From Arthrobacter sp. MN05-02 (GTDB taxonomy: Bacteria > Actinomycetota > Actinomycetes > Actinomycetales > Micrococcaceae), in the NCBI GenBank assembly GCA_004001285.1, contig AP018697.1, positions 2,170,001 through 2,234,000 on the forward strand: a stretch of 64,000 nt of DNA, read 5' to 3'. How positions within the stretch are numbered: the first letter of the stretch is position 1; each line of letters opens with the position of its first letter. A program made the translations under genes and the position numbers. Positions 51,243 through 62,133 of the stretch are shown one piece after another. Below the pieces are notes generated by a model, which had not been told where the DNA came from, ran no database searches, and worked only from the letters and a program-made list of their open reading frames with translations.

Positions 51243-51464
51243 GGTAGTCGACTGGTGTGGGATCTTCGGGGAGGACCAGGCGGAGGAGAACGAACGCATC
51301 GGATTCCTGCGCTGCCGGCTCCTTCCAAGTCTGATCAGGCCGGATGGTGCCGACAACGCCCGTCGATACTCGTCTTCCCCGCAGGGGTGCGTATCCTGCG
51401 GCCGGCGGTACTGGCCTTTCGTCCGCAGGCCACCCGCGACGTCGTGGACGGTACCCGTCGGCGG

Positions 51465-51493
51465 TTCTAGGGGCGTGTCCCGCGCCCCTAGAA
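51465..51493. promoter_or_regulatory. Perfect 11-bp inverted repeat over the nucS promoter
   Basis: TTCTAGGGGCG and CGCCCCTAGAA flank the spacer TGTCCCG. The right arm covers five of six bases of the -10 box TAGAAT. As there is no plus-strand gene upstream, a terminator role for that direction is unlikely; an operator for nucS is the better reading. Confidence 0.6.
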
Positions 51494-51494
51494 T
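51489..51494 (+). promoter_or_regulatory. -10 box of nucS
   Basis: TAGAAT, 56 bases before ATG 51551; the same hexamer serves nagA and clpS in this window. Confidence 0.55.
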
Positions 51495-51550
51495 GGACAG
51501 GTCCTGCGCACCGATGCCCCGCAGGGCAGTCCGTCCGGTAGATCTGAAGG

Positions 51551-52252
51551 ATGCTTGTGCGTTTAGTGATAGCCCGTTGCTCCGTCGACTACGTCGGCCG
51601 CCTCCGGGCGCATCTCCCCCTTGCCACCCGGCTCCTGATGGTGAAATCGGACGGATCCGTCCTGGTGCATTCGGACGGGGGCTCCTACAAACCCCTCAAC
51701 TGGATGAGCCCGCCCGCGACGCTCCGGGTCAGCGAGCCCGACGACGCGGACCGCGCCGAGGGCGTCACCGCGGTCTGGACGGTGCAGCACGCCAAGAGCG
51801 ACGATCGGCTCGTCATCAGCATCCGTGAGCAGCTGCACGATTCCTCGCACGACCTCGGGGTGGATCCGGGACTCGTCAAGGACGGGGTCGAGGCAGACCT
51901 CCAGAGACTGCTCGCAGAGCAGATCGAACTGCTCGGAGCGGGTTTCACCCTGATCCGCCGTGAGTACATGACCGCCATCGGCCCCGTCGACATCCTCGCG
52001 CGCGACGCGGCCGGGCGCACCGTCGCCATCGAGCTGAAGCGCCGTGGGGACATCGACGGCGTCGAGCAGCTCACGCGCTATCTCGAGCTGCTCAACCGCG
52101 ACCCGGTGATGTCGCCGGTGCGTGGCGTCTTCGCCGCCCAGCAGATCAAGCCGCAGGCCCGCGTGCTCGCCCTGGACCGGGGCATCGACTGTCTCACCTT
52201 GGACTACGACGCGATGCGCGGCGTCGACGACAGCGCGTCGCGGCTCTTCTAG
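51551..52252 (+). CDS. nucS: Mismatch-specific endonuclease NucS (EndoMS)
   Basis: A 231-233-residue protein matching actinobacterial Nuc[31 protein letters not shown], and the RecB-like nuclease core [39 protein letters not shown]. NucS cuts both strands at mismatches and replaces MutSL in these bacteria. The end S-R-L-F resembles its beta-clamp-binding tail. ATG 51551 is the longest start, but GAAGG (51546-51550) abuts it and is ideally spaced from GTG 51557, which also matches the usual VRLVIA start; GTG 51557 is probably used. An inverted repeat covers the promoter. Confidence 0.95.
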   Translation: MLVRLVIARCSVDYVGRLRAHLPLATRLLMVKSDGSVLVHSDGGSYKPLNWMSPPATLRVSEPDDADRAEGVTAVWTVQHAKSDDRLVISIREQLHDSSHDLGVDPGLVKDGVEADLQRLLAEQIELLGAGFTLIRREYMTAIGPVDILARDAAGRTVAIELKRRGDIDGVEQLTRYLELLNRDPVMSPVRGVFAAQQIKPQARVLALDRGIDCLTLDYDAMRGVDDSASRLF

Positions 52253-52278
52253 CCCGCACGGCTCCGGGGTCGACGCCC

Positions 52279-52284
52279 TAGAAT
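52279..52284 (+). promoter_or_regulatory. -10 box, leaderless promoter of nagA
   Basis: TAGAAT ends exactly 6 bases before the ATG at 52291; no ribosome site. Confidence 0.55.
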
Positions 52285-52290
52285 CGGACA

Positions 52291-53499
52291 ATGGCCCTCG
52301 CGAGCGGAACGCCCACTGCCCTGTCCGGACGACTGGTGACCGAGTCGGGGATCGTCGAGGACGGGGTGCTGCGCTGGGAGGGCACGCGGATCACCGCGGC
52401 CGGCGTCGACGCACAGGACCCGGCGGTGGAGCAGCTGCCTGAGGGTTTCCTGATCCTGCCCGGGCTCGTCGACCTCCACTGCCACGGCGCGGGCGGAGGC
52501 GATTTCACCTCGGGATCCGCCGCCGACATCGAGGCGGCTGCCGCCCACCTGCACCGCAGCGGCTCGACGACGGTGCTCGCCAGTACCTGCGCCGCGCCCC
52601 TCGAGGACCTCGAGTCGGCCTTCGGCAGGCTCGCTGCAGCGGCGGAGGCCGGGCTGGTCGCCGGCATCCACGCGGAAGGCCCCTTCCTCTCGCGCCGGCG
52701 CAACGGTGCACACGACCCGGAGTTCCTCCTCCTGCCGACGCAGGAGGAGGTCGCCCGCCTGGTGACCGCGGGCAGGGGGCACCTCGCCTCCATGACCTAC
52801 GCGCCGGAACTGCCCGGCAGCGACGTGCTCGTCTACGAACTCGTGATGCACGGGGTCATCCCGTCGATCGGGCATACCGACAGCACGACGGAGGAGGCCA
52901 TGGCAGGGCTGGACCTGATCAACGAGGAGCTGGCAGCCACGGGATTCGCGGGGTTCAGCGGACGCCCGACCGCCACGCACCTGTTCAACGCGATGCCGGC
53001 CATCCATCACCGGTCACCCGGCCCGGTACCCCTGCTCCTGCAGCGGGCACGAGCCGGCGAAATCGCCGTCGAGCTGATCGCCGACAACGTGCACCTGCAC
53101 CCGGAGACCGTGCGGATGGCCTTCACGATCGCGGGATCGGAGAACATCTGCCTCGTCAGCGATTCGACGGCGGCTGCGGGGTGCGCGACGGGCACCTACC
53201 GCCTAGGACGCAGCGAGATCACGCTCGTCGGGGACTCCGCCGTCCTGACCGCGACGGGCGCACTGGCCGGGGGCGCCGGGAGCCTGCTCGACGTGGTGCG
53301 CTGCACCGTGGAGGCGGGGGTGAACCTGCCGGACGCGGTCCGCTCCGCGGCCGCGGTCCCGGCGGTCGTGCTGGGACTCGCCGACGAGCTCGGCAGCCTG
53401 CGCACCGGCCTGCGGGCCGACGCCGTGGTGGTGTCCCCGGACCTGCACCTCAGGGGCGTGCTCCGCGGCGGCACGTGGGTCCGGCCGCTGGAGGTCTGA
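52291..53499 (+). CDS. nagA: N-acetylglucosamine-6-phosphate deacetylase
   Basis: A 402-residue amidohydrolase-fold enzyme that releases acetate from GlcNAc-6-phosphate in amino-sugar catabolism and wall recycling. Landmarks are the metal site LPGLVDLHCHGAGGGDF, the Glu in GIHAEGPFLS, the His in IPSIGHTDST, THLFNAMPAIHHR, and the catalytic Asp in CLVSDSTAAAG, where the residue after Asp is Ser instead of the common Ala. No nagB or PTS gene is adjacent. It runs into DUF2550 tail-to-tail. Confidence 0.93.
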   Translation: MALASGTPTALSGRLVTESGIVEDGVLRWEGTRITAAGVDAQDPAVEQLPEGFLILPGLVDLHCHGAGGGDFTSGSAADIEAAAAHLHRSGSTTVLASTCAAPLEDLESAFGRLAAAAEAGLVAGIHAEGPFLSRRRNGAHDPEFLLLPTQEEVARLVTAGRGHLASMTYAPELPGSDVLVYELVMHGVIPSIGHTDSTTEEAMAGLDLINEELAATGFAGFSGRPTATHLFNAMPAIHHRSPGPVPLLLQRARAGEIAVELIADNVHLHPETVRMAFTIAGSENICLVSDSTAAAGCATGTYRLGRSEITLVGDSAVLTATGALAGGAGSLLDVVRCTVEAGVNLPDAVRSAAAVPAVVLGLADELGSLRTGLRADAVVVSPDLHLRGVLRGGTWVRPLEV

Positions 53500-53535
53500 G
53501 CCGGCCGGCACGCATCCCGTCCCGGCGGCCTCTGC

Positions 53536-53967
53536 TCAGCGCCAGGTGCCGATACCGATGACCGGACCCGCCTCGATCCAGGAGGAGAGGCCGGCGTAGA
53601 CGTCGTACTTCATGGCGAGATCGAAGGGTTCGCCCTCGTAGGTCAGCTGGACGATGATCGCCCCCGGCTGGATCCGGACGCGTTCCGCCTCCGTGGGCGC
53701 CCGCCACCCCTCGACCTCCAGCGAGCTGCGGAGGAAGCGGAATCGCGGGATGGGGCTCAGGGACAGGAGGCTCAACCACTCCAGGTTCTTGTCCGTATAA
53801 CGACAAACCCCCACCCGCCAGCCCTTGGGAGGGAGGCGGATGGAGGCGTCGAACGTGCCGAGGGCACGGTTGAGCTGGTAGCGACGGAGGAGGAACGCGG
53901 CGATCACGAGCACGAGCAGGCCGAAGACGACCGCAAGGCAAATGAACGTCACACCGAGTGCCTCCAT
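53536..53967 (-). CDS. DUF2550 family membrane protein
   Basis: A 143-residue protein with one N-terminal helix (about 5-26, TFICLAVVFGLLVLVIAAFLL) and a conserved soluble domain (KGWRVGVCRYTDKNLEWLSL, APTEAERVRIQPGAIIVQLT). It follows atpC in actinobacteria (Rv1312 in M. tuberculosis). Function unknown. A TAGGCT box 7 bases before ATG 53967, which includes the atpC stop codon, may give it its own leaderless message. Confidence 0.9.
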   Translation of the reverse strand: MEALGVTFICLAVVFGLLVLVIAAFLLRRYQLNRALGTFDASIRLPPKGWRVGVCRYTDKNLEWLSLLSLSPIPRFRFLRSSLEVEGWRAPTEAERVRIQPGAIIVQLTYEGEPFDLAMKYDVYAGLSSWIEAGPVIGIGTWR

Positions 53968-53974
53968 GCAGGCA

Positions 53975-53980
53975 AGCCTA
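53975..53980 (-). promoter_or_regulatory. Possible -10 box of the DUF2550 gene, inside the atpC stop
   Basis: Minus-strand TAGGCT begins with the TAG that stops atpC and ends 7 bases before the DUF2550 ATG. Confidence 0.35.
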
Positions 53981-54271
53981 GACGGATTCCGGAGTCACCG
54001 AACCGCCGACCCTGGCGTTGTCCGCCACGATCACGACGCGGTTCGAATCGACCGAGAAGAAACCGCCGTCCACACCGACCACCAGGCGTTCGCCGCTGAC
54101 CGGCTCCACCGTCAGCTCCCCCGCTTCGAGGATCGCCAGGATCGGGGTGTGGCCGGGAAGGATCCCGATCTGCCCGTTGGCGGTGCGTGCATTGACCGTA
54201 CGCGCCGCGCCCGACCACACGAAGTGGTCGGCCGCGACGATTTCGACCTCGAGTTCGCCGTGTGATGCCAT
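53978..54271 (-). CDS. atpC: ATP synthase F1 epsilon subunit, short form
   Basis: A 97-residue epsilon subunit consisting only of the N-terminal beta-sandwich (LEVEIVAADHFVWSGAARTV, GQIGILPGHTPILAILEAG, VDGGFFSVDSNRVVIVAD). The C-terminal two-helix domain, which in longer homologues (about 120-138 residues) contacts F1 and inhibits ATP hydrolysis, is absent. The subunit still links gamma to the c ring. It starts 5 bases after the atpD stop. Confidence 0.96.
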   Translation of the reverse strand: MASHGELEVEIVAADHFVWSGAARTVNARTANGQIGILPGHTPILAILEAGELTVEPVSGERLVVGVDGGFFSVDSNRVVIVADNARVGGSVTPESV

Positions 54272-54276
54272 CGGCG

Positions 54277-55773
<1,497 letters not shown>

Positions 55774-55825
55774 CTAAGTCTATCGGTGCACCCGGCGCCC
55801 TCGCGGGCCCGGATGGGCAGGAGCG

Positions 55826-56719
55826 TCAGGACGCGTTGAGCGCGTCCGCGCCGGCCACGATCTCCGAGAGTTCCTGGGTGATCTCCGCCTGGCGTGCGGT
55901 GTTGCGGAGGCGGGTGTACTTCTTGATGAGCTCGGTCGCGTTGTCACCCGCGGACTTCATGGCCCGCTGGCGTGCGGCGAGCTCGCTCGCGGCGGCCTGC
56001 AGCATGGCAGCGAAGATGCGCGACTCGATGTACCTCGGCAGGAGTGCGTCGAGGACCTGTTCGGGCTCCGGCTCGTATTCGTAGAGCGGGAGGAGCTCGC
56101 CGTCCTGGGGCACCTGCTCGTCCACGACCTCGAGCGGCAGCAGGCGCATGACCGCCGGCTCCTGCACGACCATGGAGCGGAACTTCGTGTACACGACGTG
56201 GATCTCGTCCACGCCACCGTCCTCGTAGTCCGTCAGGAAGGTGGACAGGAGAGCCTCACCGACTTCGCGGGCGGTGCTGAACTCGGGCGCATCGGTCCCG
56301 CCGGTCCAGACCCGCTCGTAACCGCGGCCGCGGAAGTCGAAGTACGACTGCGCCTTGCGTCCGAGCAGGTAGGCCTGGATCTCCTTGCCCTCCGAGCGGA
56401 GCGTCTCGAAGAGCCCCTCCGCCTGCTTGAGGGCGCTGGCCGAGTACGAGCCTGCGAGGCCGCGATCGGAGGTCAGCACCAGCACCGCTGCGCGACGCAC
56501 CTGACCGTGCTCGGTGGTCAGCGGGTGGTCGATCTCCGACTGCGACGATACGGCCGACACGGCCCGCGTGATCGCGTTCGCGTACGGCAGGGCCGATGCG
56601 ACACGTGCGCGTGCCTTGCCGATGCGAGAAGTCGCGATCAGCTCCATCGCCTTGAAGATCTTGCGCGTCGACGTGGTCGAGGCGATCTTCTGGCGGTAGA
56701 CCCGGATCTGGGCTCCCAT
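55826..56719 (-). CDS. atpG: ATP synthase F1 gamma subunit
   Basis: A 297-residue rotor shaft protein: [20 protein letters not shown] coiled N-terminus, the conserved [12 protein letters not shown] region and the C-terminal coil with [29 protein letters not shown] precedes the ATG. Middle gene of the atp operon. Confidence 0.98.
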   Translation of the reverse strand: MGAQIRVYRQKIASTTSTRKIFKAMELIATSRIGKARARVASALPYANAITRAVSAVSSQSEIDHPLTTEHGQVRRAAVLVLTSDRGLAGSYSASALKQAEGLFETLRSEGKEIQAYLLGRKAQSYFDFRGRGYERVWTGGTDAPEFSTAREVGEALLSTFLTDYEDGGVDEIHVVYTKFRSMVVQEPAVMRLLPLEVVDEQVPQDGELLPLYEYEPEPEQVLDALLPRYIESRIFAAMLQAAASELAARQRAMKSAGDNATELIKKYTRLRNTARQAEITQELSEIVAGADALNAS

Positions 56720-56808
56720 TGTTGTCCTTTCCTCCGCTCCCGGTGGGGGAAGCGATCAGGCCAGGGTCCTGCGCCGGGAGAGGCTCACCCCTCCCGGCGG
56801 CAGGTCCG

Positions 56809-58443
56809 CTAGCGCTTCTGTCGAACGATCTTTTCCTGCTCGACCGAATCGGCGTCGATCGCTTCGTGCTCCTCGTGGCCCGCGTGGACACCGTTCGCGC
56901 CGGCTCCGAAGAAGCCCTGCTTGAAGTTGGTGATCTGCGTCTTCAGCTCGTCGATGGTCGAGTCCTCGAGCTTGCCCGTCTGGGCGAGCGTGGTGAGGAT
57001 CGGCGACGTGTGGCCGAGGTGCTCCAGGAACTCCGTCTCGAAGCGGTTGATGTCCTCGACCGGAACGTCGTCGAGGTAACCGTTGGTTCCGGCCCAGATG
57101 GACACGACCTGCTGCTCGACCGGCATCGGCGAGTACTGGCCCTGCTTGAGCAGCTCCATCAGGCGGGCTCCACGCGTCAGCTGCTGGCGTGAGGCCGCAT
57201 CCAGGTCGGAGGCGAACATCGCGAAGGCCTGCATGTCGCGGTACTGGGCGAGGTCGAGCTTCAACGTGCCCGAGACCTTCTTCATCGACTTCACCTGCGC
57301 GGCACCGCCGACGCGGGACACGGACACGCCGACATCCACCGCGGGGCGCTGGTTGGCGTTGAAGAGGTCCGACTGGAGGAAGATCTGGCCGTCGGTGATG
57401 GAGATGACGTTGGTCGGGATGTAGGCCGACACGTCGTTCGCCTTCGTCTCGATCAGCGGCAGGCCCGTCATCGAACCGGCGCCGAGCTCGTCGGAGAGCT
57501 TGGCGCAGCGCTCGAGGAGGCGGGAGTGCAGGTAGAAGACGTCGCCCGGGTAGGCTTCGCGTCCCGGCGGGCGGCGCAGCAGCAGCGACACCGCACGGTA
57601 GGCCTCAGCCTGCTTCGACAGGTCGTCGAACACGATGAGGACGTGCTTGCCGCCGTACATCCAGTGCTGGCCGATGGCCGAACCGGCGTAGGGCGCCAGG
57701 TACTTGAAGCCTGCGGGGTCCGATGCGGGGGACGCGACGATGGTCGTGTACTCCAGTGCACCCTTGTCCTCGAGGGTCTGGCGGACGGCGGCGATCGTCG
57801 ACGCCTTCTGGCCGATCGCGACGTAGATGCAGCGCACCTGCTTGTTCACGTCACCGGAAGCCCAGTTGGCCTTCTGGTTGATGATCGTGTCCACGGCGAT
57901 CGCGGTCTTGCCGGTCTGGCGGTCACCGATGAGCAGCTGCCGCTGGCCGCGCCCGATCGGGATCATCGCGTCGATGGCCTTGAGCCCGGTCTGCATGGGC
58001 TCGTGCACCGACTTGCGCTGCGTGACGCCGGGAGCCTGGGTCTCCAGCGCACGGCGCCCCTCGGCGACGATCTCGCCGAGGTCGTCGATGGGCTGGCCCA
58101 GGGGGTCGACGACGCGGCCGAGGAACGCGTCACCGACGGGAACGGAGAGGATCTCCCCCGTGCGGTGCACTTCCTGGCCCTCTTCGATCCCGTTGTAGTC
58201 ACCGAGGACCACGACGCCGATTTCGCGGGTGTCGAGGTTCTGGGCGAGTCCGAGCGTGCCGTCCTCGAACCGCAGCAGCTCATTGGCCATGACCGAGGGA
58301 AGACCCTCGACACGGGCAATGCCGTCGCTGGCGGTGGTCACGCGGCCGACTTCGACGCGCTCCGCGTTTCCGGGCTCGTAGGACGCCGCAAAGTCGTTCA
58401 ACGCACTACGGACGTCTTCGGCGTTGATGGTCAATTCGGCCAT
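56809..58443 (-). CDS. atpA: ATP synthase F1 alpha subunit
   Basis: A 544-residue non-catalytic nucleotide-binding subunit with P-loop [27 protein letters not shown], the arginine-finger region [15 protein letters not shown] and [14 protein letters not shown] charged tail of about 30 residues ([11 protein letters not shown]) extends the C-terminus, as in mycobacteria where a longer tail suppresses ATP hydrolysis. Confidence 0.98.
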   Translation of the reverse strand: MAELTINAEDVRSALNDFAASYEPGNAERVEVGRVTTASDGIARVEGLPSVMANELLRFEDGTLGLAQNLDTREIGVVVLGDYNGIEEGQEVHRTGEILSVPVGDAFLGRVVDPLGQPIDDLGEIVAEGRRALETQAPGVTQRKSVHEPMQTGLKAIDAMIPIGRGQRQLLIGDRQTGKTAIAVDTIINQKANWASGDVNKQVRCIYVAIGQKASTIAAVRQTLEDKGALEYTTIVASPASDPAGFKYLAPYAGSAIGQHWMYGGKHVLIVFDDLSKQAEAYRAVSLLLRRPPGREAYPGDVFYLHSRLLERCAKLSDELGAGSMTGLPLIETKANDVSAYIPTNVISITDGQIFLQSDLFNANQRPAVDVGVSVSRVGGAAQVKSMKKVSGTLKLDLAQYRDMQAFAMFASDLDAASRQQLTRGARLMELLKQGQYSPMPVEQQVVSIWAGTNGYLDDVPVEDINRFETEFLEHLGHTSPILTTLAQTGKLEDSTIDELKTQITNFKQGFFGAGANGVHAGHEEHEAIDADSVEQEKIVRQKR

Positions 58444-58542
58444 CTCAGTCCCTGCTCTCCTGTGTTGTTGGTCCCCTTGGGATGCGTGGCGACCGATGTG
58501 TGGTTCTGTGGATGTGACACGGATGTCACGGGGCGCGTGCGC

Positions 58543-59354
58543 CTATCCCGCCAGCTTGCGGCGGAGCTCGGACAAGCGCGTGATCACCGTGGAGTCGACC
58601 ATTTCGTCTCCGACGCTGACACGGACTCCACCGATCAGTGTGGGGTCGACCTTCACGTTGACCTTGAGCTCTCGGCCGTACATGCTGTTCAACCCGGACT
58701 CCAGCCGTTCGAGCTGGCTTGCCGTCAGCGGACGGGTGACGCTGACATCGGCGATCCAGCGCTGCTGGCGTGCGGCGACCAGCTCGAGGAATCGTTCCAC
58801 GAGGGCCGCCGGCTTCAGTCCGCGCGGTGATCGCACGGCCTGGGCGATGAGGAGCCGGCCGGCCGGGCCGGCCTGCGGCACGAGCTTGAGGGCGAGGGCT
58901 ACCTTCGACTCCGGCGTCGCCTGGGCTTCGGACAGTGCCCTCTGCAGGGCGTGGTTCGAGGCCACGACCTGGATGAAGGAGAACAGCTCGTTCTCGAGCT
59001 GCTCCAAGCCCTCCACACCGCTGCCCTGCTCGGCCACGGAGATGACCACGGTGGCCGCGAGGGTCTCCAGGGCATCTCCGATGTCACGTGCATCGGCCCA
59101 GCGCTCGTTGACGAGGTCGCGGACCACGCCGGCTGCCTCGGACGAGACGCGACCGGCGATGAGCTGGTCCACCAGCACGGCCTTGTCCTTGCCGGTGCGC
59201 GAGGGATCCGTCAGCGCGCGGCGCAGGCCGGCGTTGCTGTCGAGGATCGACAGGACGCCGAACAGGTCCTCGGCCAGCGCCAGGCTCGCGCCGGGCAGTC
59301 GGGACTCCAGTCCTTCACGGACCGTTGCGAGGGAGAGGCTCGATACTCCTGCCA

Positions 59355-59355
<1 letters not shown>
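58543..59355 (-). CDS. atpH: ATP synthase delta subunit
   Basis: A 270-residue delta (OSCP-like) subunit, longer than the 180 residues of E. coli because of an N-terminal helical extension, as in other actinobacteria. The C-terminal ELKVNVKVDPTLIGGVRVSVG segment is the family signature. It starts inside TAATG, overlapping the atpF stop by one base. Confidence 0.95.
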
Positions 59356-59912
<557 letters not shown>

Positions 59913-59958
59913 TCACCCGTCTTTCTTCAACGTGTCTTCGATCGATCCGGACGGGGTG

Positions 59959-60174
59959 TCAGGCGCCGATGACGAAGGCGAAGACGAGACCCAGGATCGC
60001 GAGGGCTTCGGTCAGTGCGAGTCCGAGGAAGGCGATGGGCTGGAGGACACGCTGTGCCTCAGGCTGGCGAGCCACGCCATTGATGTAGGCCGCGAAGACG
60101 AGGCCGACACCGATACCACCGCCGATTGCGGAGAGACCGTATCCAACGAGGTTGAGGCTACCCTGTACTTCCAT
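59959..60174 (-). CDS. atpE: ATP synthase Fo subunit c
   Basis: A 71-residue hairpin of two membrane helices with the polar loop R36-Q37-P38 and the proton-carrying carboxylate Glu56 in ALTEALAIL. No Na-binding Gln/Ser pattern is seen, so a proton ring is expected. The homologous protein in mycobacteria is the target of bedaquiline. Confidence 0.98.
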   Translation of the reverse strand: MEVQGSLNLVGYGLSAIGGGIGVGLVFAAYINGVARQPEAQRVLQPIAFLGLALTEALAILGLVFAFVIGA

Positions 60175-60248
60175 TGTGTTCCTTTCAAGATGCCGCTCGG
60201 TGCGACAGGTTGTTTGGGATCATCCCCGACGGGGAAGACTTGTGTGAA

Positions 60249-61070
60249 TCAGTGGGCGTCGGCGTGCAGTGCGCCTTCGATGTAGATCGCGGCGAGCAGC
60301 GTGAAGACGTAGGCCTGCAGGATCATGATCAGCGCCTCGAGCATGTACATCGCGACGGCGCCGACGAGGACCAGGACGCTCGTGCCCTGCAGCAGGATGT
60401 TCCCGGTCATGACCATGTACTCGATCGCCGAACCGGCGAGGGTCACGATGAGGTGGCCGGCCAGCATCGTGGCGAAGAGTCGCAGCGAGTGGGTGACCGG
60501 GCGGACGATGAAGTTCGAGATGATCTCGATCGGCACGACGATCGGCAGGATGTACCAGGGCACGCCCGAAGGGACGACCGCGAGCTTGAAGTAGCGGAGG
60601 CCGTGCTTCTTGACGCCGATACCGACCCACAGGAGGTAGAAGATCGCCGCGATGGCGTAGGCGCTGCCCGGGTGCGAGAAGCTCGGCAGCTGCAGGAACG
60701 GGATGGCGCCGAAGATGTTGTTCACCAGCACGAAGAAGAAGGCCGTGAAGAGCCACGGGACGTACTTCAGGAAGTCGCGGCCGCCGATGATGTCCTTGCC
60801 GATGGAGTTGCGGACGAAGCCGTAGGCCGACTCACCGAGGAACTGCACCTTCCCGGGCACCAGCTGCCGGCGGCGGGACGCGACGAGGAAGAAGGTCGCG
60901 ATGAGGACCACAGACAGGACGACCATGAGCATCTGCTTGCCGAAGCCGGGGTCGAACCAGACTCCGTAGGCGTCACCCCAGGGGAGGATGTCCCGGTAGT
61001 GGGTGTCCTCGATCGTCGGGGCTACGAATCCCTCTTCGGTAGTTGCGGCCGGGAGCGCAAGCGCGATCAA
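60249..61070 (-). CDS. atpB: ATP synthase Fo subunit a
   Basis: A 273-residue membrane protein with five to six helices forming the proton half-channels; the essential Arg is in HSLRLFATMLAGHL, and the C-terminal helix MYMLEALIMILQAYVFTLL is conserved. Begins the Fo part of the operon. Confidence 0.97.
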   Translation of the reverse strand: MIALALPAATTEEGFVAPTIEDTHYRDILPWGDAYGVWFDPGFGKQMLMVVLSVVLIATFFLVASRRRQLVPGKVQFLGESAYGFVRNSIGKDIIGGRDFLKYVPWLFTAFFFVLVNNIFGAIPFLQLPSFSHPGSAYAIAAIFYLLWVGIGVKKHGLRYFKLAVVPSGVPWYILPIVVPIEIISNFIVRPVTHSLRLFATMLAGHLIVTLAGSAIEYMVMTGNILLQGTSVLVLVGAVAMYMLEALIMILQAYVFTLLAAIYIEGALHADAH

Positions 61071-61155
61071 CGCGTTTCCTCTCTGCAGTGTCCATCGTTG
61101 GGCAAGATCTGTTCGGTCGCAGTGGAACTGGTCCGACTCGTTGAGTTATGGGGAT

Positions 61156-61470
61156 TCACTCCGGTTCGGCCCCGCTCCCGGGCGCACTCCGCCCGCCATT
61201 CGGCTTCGGGGTGTGGTTCCGGGTGAGGTCGTGCATGTGGGAGAGGTAGAAACCCCCTGCTGCACCTAAGAACGCTCCCGCCAGCACCAACCAGCGCGTG
61301 TCGAGGAGATGATCCAGCCCCCAGCCTATCAAACTCCACACCGCGATCCCGCCAAGGATGTAGCTGAAGACCGCGATGCCGGCGTTGTAGCCGCCGTTGG
61401 AGAAGCGGGCGTCCGTGTCCTGCGGGGGCGTGGCGGCGGCCTTGTCCGGACGCCGGTCGTCGGCTGCCAT
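61156..61470 (-). CDS. AtpZ/AtpI-type small membrane protein
   Basis: A 104-residue protein with two membrane helices (YNAGIAVFSYILGGIAVWSL and LVLAGAFLGAAGGFYLSHM) between charged ends, the layout of the AtpZ family encoded just before atpB. AtpI and AtpZ help assemble or stabilise the c ring and may transport Mg/Ca. It starts at ATG 61470, 1 base after the stop of the gene upstream. Confidence 0.85.
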   Translation of the reverse strand: MAADDRRPDKAAATPPQDTDARFSNGGYNAGIAVFSYILGGIAVWSLIGWGLDHLLDTRWLVLAGAFLGAAGGFYLSHMHDLTRNHTPKPNGGRSAPGSGAEPE

Positions 61471-61471
61471 G

Positions 61472-61984
61472 TCAGTGCCCCTCTGCCGGGTCGGACGCCG
61501 TCGACGCACCCGTCGCTGCCGGAGCAGTCCCGTCGTAGAGGGGCGTCCTCAGCCGGGAGAACGCGAGGACCTCGGCGGCCTGCCATGCGATGACGGTGGC
61601 GAGCGCTCCGGTGAAGAACCAGGTGCGGTCGAGCCAGCCCGGCGTCCCGAGGAAGAACAGGACCGCGGCGAACCCGACGACCTTGATGGCGTAGGTGACG
61701 GCGAAGAGGCCCAGTGCACCGGAGGGGTTGGTCCTGCCGGTGAAGTGCCCGATCAGGAGGCTGATACCGAAGAACGCCATGACGAGTGCCGCGCCGAAGA
61801 CCACGCTCAGCCCGGCGGAGGGTGCGGTCGCGATGGCTGCGGCGGCTGCGAGCACCAGTGCCACGGCACCGCCTGCAGCGGCACTCCGCGCGAGGATGCC
61901 GAGCCAGGGCGACGCGGTGGCCTCCGAGGCGGTCACGAGGTTCGGGTGGTCGGCTCCGGTCGCCGGGTGCTCCGGTCGTGGCAC
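61472..61984 (-). CDS. AtpI-like four-helix membrane protein
   Basis: About 170 residues with four helices (ILARSAAAGGAVALVLAAAA, VVFGAALVMAFFGISLLIGH, GLFAVTYAIKVVGFAAVLFF, WFFTGALATVIAWQAAEVLA), resembling the ATP synthase I family (Rv1303 position). It probably assists c-ring assembly. GTG 61984 is my choice of start; GTG 61936 is equally possible. First gene of the atp operon, upstream of atpZ. Confidence 0.75.
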   Translation of the reverse strand: MPRPEHPATGADHPNLVTASEATASPWLGILARSAAAGGAVALVLAAAAAIATAPSAGLSVVFGAALVMAFFGISLLIGHFTGRTNPSGALGLFAVTYAIKVVGFAAVLFFLGTPGWLDRTWFFTGALATVIAWQAAEVLAFSRLRTPLYDGTAPAATGASTASDPAEGH

Positions 61985-62133
61985 GTGCTGTCCGCTCTGT
62001 CGGCTGCGCCGTCCGGCGCCCTGCTGGTCCTCCGTCGACGGCGTCGGGAGGGCTGGTGCCGGGTCGGCGTGATTCGTCGTCGTCGCACCCGGCGCCTGAA
62101 ATTCTACCGCACCACGAAGACGGGCCGTGGGCG

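Larger units (their letters stand above)
51215..51550. other. 336-base intergenic region between the Thr-rich gene and nucS
   Basis: It holds a 12-bp palindrome near the Thr-rich gene start (51231-51242), a further AGTCGACT palindrome at 51246-51253, and the 29-bp inverted repeat with the nucS -10 box at its right side. Short open frames in the middle have no ribosome site or recognisable product; I do not call a gene here. Confidence 0.6.

Noticed and set aside
51165..51470. Small plus-strand gene upstream of nucS
   Set aside because: The frame starts antisense inside the Thr-rich gene, has no ribosome site and no recognisable product.
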